Assembly: GCF_047250365.1 (NCBI RefSeq)
Contig: NZ_JBLBVL010000007.1
Location: forward strand, 186,001 to 250,000
Reading direction: 5' to 3'
DNA length: 64,000 nt
Source of the DNA: Thaumasiovibrio sp047250365
GTDB lineage: Bacteria; Pseudomonadota; Gammaproteobacteria; Enterobacterales; Vibrionaceae
Every line of letters starts with the position of its first letter. The stretch's first letter is position 1. This document shows positions 60,323-64,000 of this stretch, in pieces. The notes beneath the pieces were generated by a model. That model did not search any database. It was given only the letters and a program-made list of their open reading frames with translations, and was not told where the DNA came from. Position numbers and translations under genes: made by a program.

Positions 60323-62049
60323 AAGGCCTCCTCATTAAGCTCTAGTGCCTTGAGTAGGTAGTCAGCGCCTTGTTTCTCGATTAGAAAGCGGACGTTTTGA
60401 CCTTCTGCAAAATCGGCAAGATTAACCGTCTCTTCAACAGAAAAGTTCATGACACCGCTAGTCCAACCCCATTCCGCAACAGGTTGGTGATTGAGCGTGA
60501 TCATGCCAAAATCTGCCAATAATGTTGAGATATTGCCTGTTACCCAGCGAGCAATCTCGACGGGTTGTTCACTCTCGTTGTAATCGGTTATTTCATATTG
60601 TCCTGATTCAGTTTTGCGCATTTCAAATTCGAGTTTGACTCCCTGTGTTAGCGGTTCTATATCAATATTGTCTGCAACAGAGAAGTCCATCACCATGCCA
60701 GGCCAACCCCATTCAGGAACAGGTTGATGGTTAATGGTTAATACGCGCTTATCTTGTATTACCTTAATGATGTCCCCACTCGCCCATGCGGTTTCCGCGG
60801 GTTGCTGTACGCCGTTAATACGTGACAAGTCAGCAGATAAACTTGATTCTGAATCGAGTAAGAAATGCGCAGAGGTGACGATGCGGTCGCCCAGTTCTAG
60901 CCCTTGAAGGACCTCTATTTTGTCTCCGGCCTCTCGTCCAACGTTGATGCGAGCTGAGCGGTATTTCCCATTCCCTTCTGCCAAAACGACGCGTGTCATG
61001 TCGTTAGAGCGAATCACGGCAGAGCGTGGAATCGTCAGAACCTCTGTCATGCTTTGTGGTGTTAGAGCTATATTGGCAAACATATTTGGCTTAAGCACAC
61101 CTTCTGGATTTGCAAATTTTAGGCGAACCCGCAGCGTGCGTGTTTTAGGATCCAGAACGGGGTAGATGTAGTCGACATCTCCTTGCCAATGTTGATCTGG
61201 CAGAGTGTCTAAGGTCATCGTTGCCTTACTTTCTGGTGTTATCCAATGGGCTTGTCGTTCAAATACTTCGGCGTCGACCCATATGTTGCGTAGCGACCCT
61301 GCACTTATTGCTGTTTGAGCAGGCGATAGGTAGCCACCTTCTCGGATATTAAGACTCGCGATAACACCACTTTCTGGTGCTTTTATTTCGATCGATTGCG
61401 TCGCCTTTCCGCGTCGTGTAATGGCATTGATCTGTTCTTTGTCGACACCAAGCGTTAGTAGTCGCTCGGTAGCCCCTTTTATCATCGCAGTGCGATTGGT
61501 TTTATAGGCATTGATCAGCTCCTCTTGAGCTTTAATTAACTCAGGAGAATAGAGTGTAAATAAAATATCACCTTTGTTAACTTTTTCGCCGATCGCATTG
61601 ATATTTAACGTTTCCACCCAGCCAGATACGCGAACATTGGTCTGCCAAAGTTGGCTCTCATCAAAGCTAATGTAGCCAACAGTATCAATGCGCGGTAATA
61701 GGGGCTCTAAGGTGACGACGTCAGTTTTTACACCTAGGTTGTTTTCTACCGCTGAGTCAATTTTAACGGTGCCTGGCTTATTGTTGCTCCCCTCAAGTTC
61801 ATCGGCATAAACAGGGATAAGATCCATTCCCATGGGTGATTTGCCTGGCTTATCTCGTTGGTAATTGGGATCCATGGGAGCGACCCAATAAAGTGGCTCC
61901 TTGTCTCCGCTTGTGTCCGTCTTTGTTGGTAGGCTGTGCTCACCATGGGATAACAAGGCATTGATTGGTGTTGAGAATATATGGTTAGCCCCAACACCGA
62001 CTCCTATGCCAACAACAAGTGCAAAACTTGCCACTTTAAATGTACTCAT
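60319..62049 (-). CDS. cusB: CusB membrane-fusion protein with two C-terminal CusF-like domains
   Basis: Periplasmic adaptor of 576 residues, longer than E. coli CusB (about 400). After an N-terminal anchor comes a heavy-metal-binding segment (YWVAPMDPNYQRDKPGKSPM). The adaptor core has GWVETLNINAIGEKVNKGD and ELIKAQEELINAY. From residue about 421 two CusF-type domains follow. The first has His441, Trp449, Met452 and Met454, with exactly the spacing of the CusF copper site. The second has His521, Trp529, Gly532 and Met534, so one methionine is lost. CusF normally is a separate chaperone; here it is fused and doubled. Confidence 0.93.
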   Translation of the reverse strand: MSTFKVASFALVVGIGVGVGANHIFSTPINALLSHGEHSLPTKTDTSGDKEPLYWVAPMDPNYQRDKPGKSPMGMDLIPVYADELEGSNNKPGTVKIDSAVENNLGVKTDVVTLEPLLPRIDTVGYISFDESQLWQTNVRVSGWVETLNINAIGEKVNKGDILFTLYSPELIKAQEELINAYKTNRTAMIKGATERLLTLGVDKEQINAITRRGKATQSIEIKAPESGVIASLNIREGGYLSPAQTAISAGSLRNIWVDAEVFERQAHWITPESKATMTLDTLPDQHWQGDVDYIYPVLDPKTRTLRVRLKFANPEGVLKPNMFANIALTPQSMTEVLTIPRSAVIRSNDMTRVVLAEGNGKYRSARINVGREAGDKIEVLQGLELGDRIVTSAHFLLDSESSLSADLSRINGVQQPAETAWASGDIIKVIQDKRVLTINHQPVPEWGWPGMVMDFSVADNIDIEPLTQGVKLEFEMRKTESGQYEITDYNESEQPVEIARWVTGNISTLLADFGMITLNHQPVAEWGWTSGVMNFSVEETVNLADFAEGQNVRFLIEKQGADYLLKALELNEEAL

Positions 62050-62060
62050 GACTCTGTTCC

Positions 62061-63440
62061 TTAATTATTATTGTGCAAAGGGATAACTTGATATTCGAAA
62101 CCATTGAGCAGCGCGGCAAGCTGGCTATTCGTCAAATTCCAATCGGTTTGGAGGCGTTGTAACTCAAGTTGGAGTGCCAATTTATCAGTGCTCGCTGTAA
62201 TTAAATCATTGAATTGTGCTTCATTATTTTGGTATCCCCGCTCAACGGCCTCAATACGGGCGTTGGTTTGCGGCAGCAGACTCGACTGATAACGTTCAAT
62301 TCGCTCTGCTAGGGCGGTACGATCTGCGATGAGTTTATTGACTTGGGCATGCAATTGCGCAAGCAAGGCATCTTTTTGATACTTTGCCGCGCCAACGTTA
62401 TATTGTGCAGCGGAAAGAGATCGGTCTTGCCTGTTGGTGGTAAACAGGGGGATGTCCATCGTCAGATAAGCACTGAGTAGATCGGAGGCCGGCTCTCCGC
62501 GCATATTGTTGGCTTGGCGATAGCCGTACATTACTTCTATGCCAAATTGTGGCGTATAAGCTTGCTGTGCGATTTCAACTTGAGTCTGATTGACCGAGAT
62601 GTTGATATCAGCCATTAGAGCCATAGGATGTTGATTTAGATGATTAAAAAACAGATTATCTGCTTTGCTTTCCCTAAGTACACGCTCAAGGTGATGCCAA
62701 GTTAGCTGGTTGCTGGCTTGTATTGACTGTGCGTCATGCACCCAATCATTCCCCAACCATTCAGATAGCTGCGCGATAAGGCGATCTTGTGTTTGCCGAT
62801 TTGCTAACCGTTTATCTTCTAATATATTTACCTGTAATTGTGCAGCAAGTAGATCTTGGGCTTCACTATTACCAATCGAGTAGTCTGTTTGGATATAGCT
62901 GACCATGGCATCCATTAAACGCTGGTTTTCTTCAATCAGACGCTCTGCCTGCTGTTGGTAACCCAGCTCTAGCCAGAGTTGCGTCATTTGGTTGGCTATT
63001 TCGCGCTCGCGAAGCTGGATTTGGGCGGTTAATCCCTCAGCTTGCTGAGTCGACTTTTGTTGATTAAGCTTGCGGGAATCACCACGCTCAAATTGTTGCA
63101 TAAGACCAATAGAGAGGTTGGTCATGGGATCTTCGTCGAACCTAAAACTATCGACAGGCAGTCCACCGACACCAATTTTTAGTTTGGGATCCATTAGAGT
63201 TGCACTCGCAATCCCGTTTTCAAGCATTGCTTGGGATTGGGCAAAATATTGTTTACGGCTGCTATCTCGCGATAGAGCTGCTTCAATGAGCAGGTTGAGT
63301 TGCTGTGTTGCCCTAACTTGTTGCGCAGAGGAGATGGTTACTATCTCGGACCCGTAAGAAAGAATAGATACGACAGAACAACCAGCACTAACAGCTAGCA
63401 CAAACGTTTTTGGTTCTATAATCACAATGTGTATCCACAA
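62061..63440 (-). CDS. cusC: TolC-family outer-membrane channel (CusC role)
   Basis: About 459 residues, outer-membrane efflux protein. Two repeats of long amphipathic helices are visible, with signature segments GLMQQFERGDSRKLNQQKST and LTMDIPLFTTNRQDRSLSAA. The N-terminus contains a signal-like hydrophobic stretch (TFVLAVSAGCSVVSILSYG). The start is uncertain: TTG at 63440 or GTG at 63425; neither has a clear ribosome site. It is the first of three pump genes in the order C-B-A. Confidence 0.9.
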   Translation of the reverse strand: MWIHIVIIEPKTFVLAVSAGCSVVSILSYGSEIVTISSAQQVRATQQLNLLIEAALSRDSSRKQYFAQSQAMLENGIASATLMDPKLKIGVGGLPVDSFRFDEDPMTNLSIGLMQQFERGDSRKLNQQKSTQQAEGLTAQIQLREREIANQMTQLWLELGYQQQAERLIEENQRLMDAMVSYIQTDYSIGNSEAQDLLAAQLQVNILEDKRLANRQTQDRLIAQLSEWLGNDWVHDAQSIQASNQLTWHHLERVLRESKADNLFFNHLNQHPMALMADINISVNQTQVEIAQQAYTPQFGIEVMYGYRQANNMRGEPASDLLSAYLTMDIPLFTTNRQDRSLSAAQYNVGAAKYQKDALLAQLHAQVNKLIADRTALAERIERYQSSLLPQTNARIEAVERGYQNNEAQFNDLITASTDKLALQLELQRLQTDWNLTNSQLAALLNGFEYQVIPLHNNN

Positions 63441-63521
63441 TAGGCGTTAAAAACGCGTAGAGTATTTCCAAACTGGCTGAAACGTCAGAAAGTCTGGAGC
63501 TAAAAAGTGTGAGAGATAGAA

Positions 63522-64000
63522 CTAAGCGGAGGGAGGACGAAGGATATTTTGTACACGCGCGATGGTGTCGCCAATCGTTTGACGTTGACGTAACGCGAGA
63601 GAGTAAGCTAATTCAGTAAAAGGTTTAGTATGTTGAATAGGATAAAAGACACTGGAGCATACAGATAAGCAACAGGAGTGAATGTCACTTTCTGTCTCGC
63701 CACAGTGTAGGCGTGTCGTCGCATCATTTTCAGTTTGCTGATGTTGCGTTATTTCTTGCTGTGGCTCGCAATGGGAACCCGTATGGTGCTGAGAGTGGGC
63801 AGGCGTGGTGGCGTATAAAGGACCACTATTCTCTTCAACAGTGATATGTTGTGGATTAACGATCGCTGATGACCCTGTTGACTCCATAGCATGATGCATC
63901 ATTTTTACACTCATGGCTGGAGAACTAGACACGTAGCCGGATGACAGCATAGCAATAATGCTGAATACTGCTATCCATATTGTCTTTAGGCTATGCGTCA
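63522..64000 (-). CDS. Exported Cys/His-rich protein of the copper cluster, cut by window end
   Basis: Minus-strand frame open to the window edge. The first visible codons read THSLKTIWIAVFSIIAMLSS, a signal peptide, and if base 64001 is T the start would be the ATG formed across the edge. The mature part has several His and Cys residues (MMHHAM, HSQHHTGSHCEP, CCLSVCSSVFY) and ends NILRPPSA, recalling the DUF2946-type proteins found in copper and zinc loci. Probably a periplasmic metal-associated protein; function unknown. Confidence 0.6.
   Translation of the reverse strand, partial: THSLKTIWIAVFSIIAMLSSGYVSSSPAMSVKMMHHAMESTGSSAIVNPQHITVEENSGPLYATTPAHSQHHTGSHCEPQQEITQHQQTENDATTRLHCGETESDIHSCCLSVCSSVFYPIQHTKPFTELAYSLALRQRQTIGDTIARVQNILRPPSA

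Overview
The window looks like a chromosomal segment of a marine gamma-proteobacterium, most likely Vibrionaceae. The evidence is protein-level: DeoR regulator followed by glmS, a YibL protein, a CspA-type cold-shock protein, TalB-like transaldolase, a GalR/GalS-like repressor, an AlgE-like porin and a CueP/CusCBA copper cluster, all in moderately AT-rich DNA. I saw no rRNA, tRNA or CRISPR array. Family assignments come from reading motifs and comparing with remembered relatives; no database was searched.

Layout. (1) 1-4424: the end of an LrgB-type membrane protein, a Gfo/Idh/MocA oxidoreductase, a DeoR regulator and glmS. (2) 4425-18800: the attTn7 site after glmS carries a Tn7-like right end (three TnsB-type sites at exact 21-bp spacing) and a dead tnsA fragment, broken by a decayed IS3-type element. 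A second copy of the same dead tnsA start lies 14 kb away. Between the two copies is a sugar-phosphate catabolic island: UlaR-like repressor with a five-copy operator array, Cof-type HAD phosphatase, Rpe-like epimerase, iron-type alcohol dehydrogenase, second HAD phosphatase, transaldolase, transketolase, RpiA, M20 dipeptidase, PTS EIICB and an alginate-export-type porin. (3) 18800-22000: cold-shock gene and small accessory genes. (4) 22131-34984: two divergent operons. The minus-strand one encodes LarA, LarB, LarC and LarE (a nickel-pincer-nucleotide racemase/epimerase and its cofactor factory), a class II aldolase and two sister PfkB kinases. The plus-strand one encodes a TRAP transporter, ManA and a short Pgi. 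They share a 364-bp control region with a good CRP site. (5) 35223-44093: IclR regulator, cytoplasmic cysteine-type sulfatase, GPH symporter, cytoplasmic GH3 glycosidase, a small lipoprotein, galM and a GalR-like repressor. (6) 44347-55883: ordinary accessory genes (penicillin-V-acylase-like Ntn hydrolase, regulators, YibL, HD hydrolase, SDR, aldo-keto reductase, D-lactate dehydrogenase, a methyltransferase). (7) 56048-64000: a copper/silver efflux cluster: cupredoxin, CueP, CusA, CusB with two CusF-like tails, a TolC-family channel, and a Cys/His-rich protein cut by the window end.

How the parts work together. In region 2 the porin, PTS, epimerase and non-oxidative pentose-phosphate enzymes read as one pathway that imports and phosphorylates a sugar or polyol and feeds it into central metabolism. 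In regions 4-5 the TRAP and GPH transporters would bring in acidic or sulfated saccharides. Sulfatase and GH3 would trim them, the nickel LarA enzyme would invert a carbon centre, the kinase/aldolase pair would phosphorylate and cleave, and ManA/Pgi would interconvert hexose phosphates. The substrates cannot be read from sequence. The LarA-kinase-aldolase-TRAP set is my best candidate for an undescribed system.
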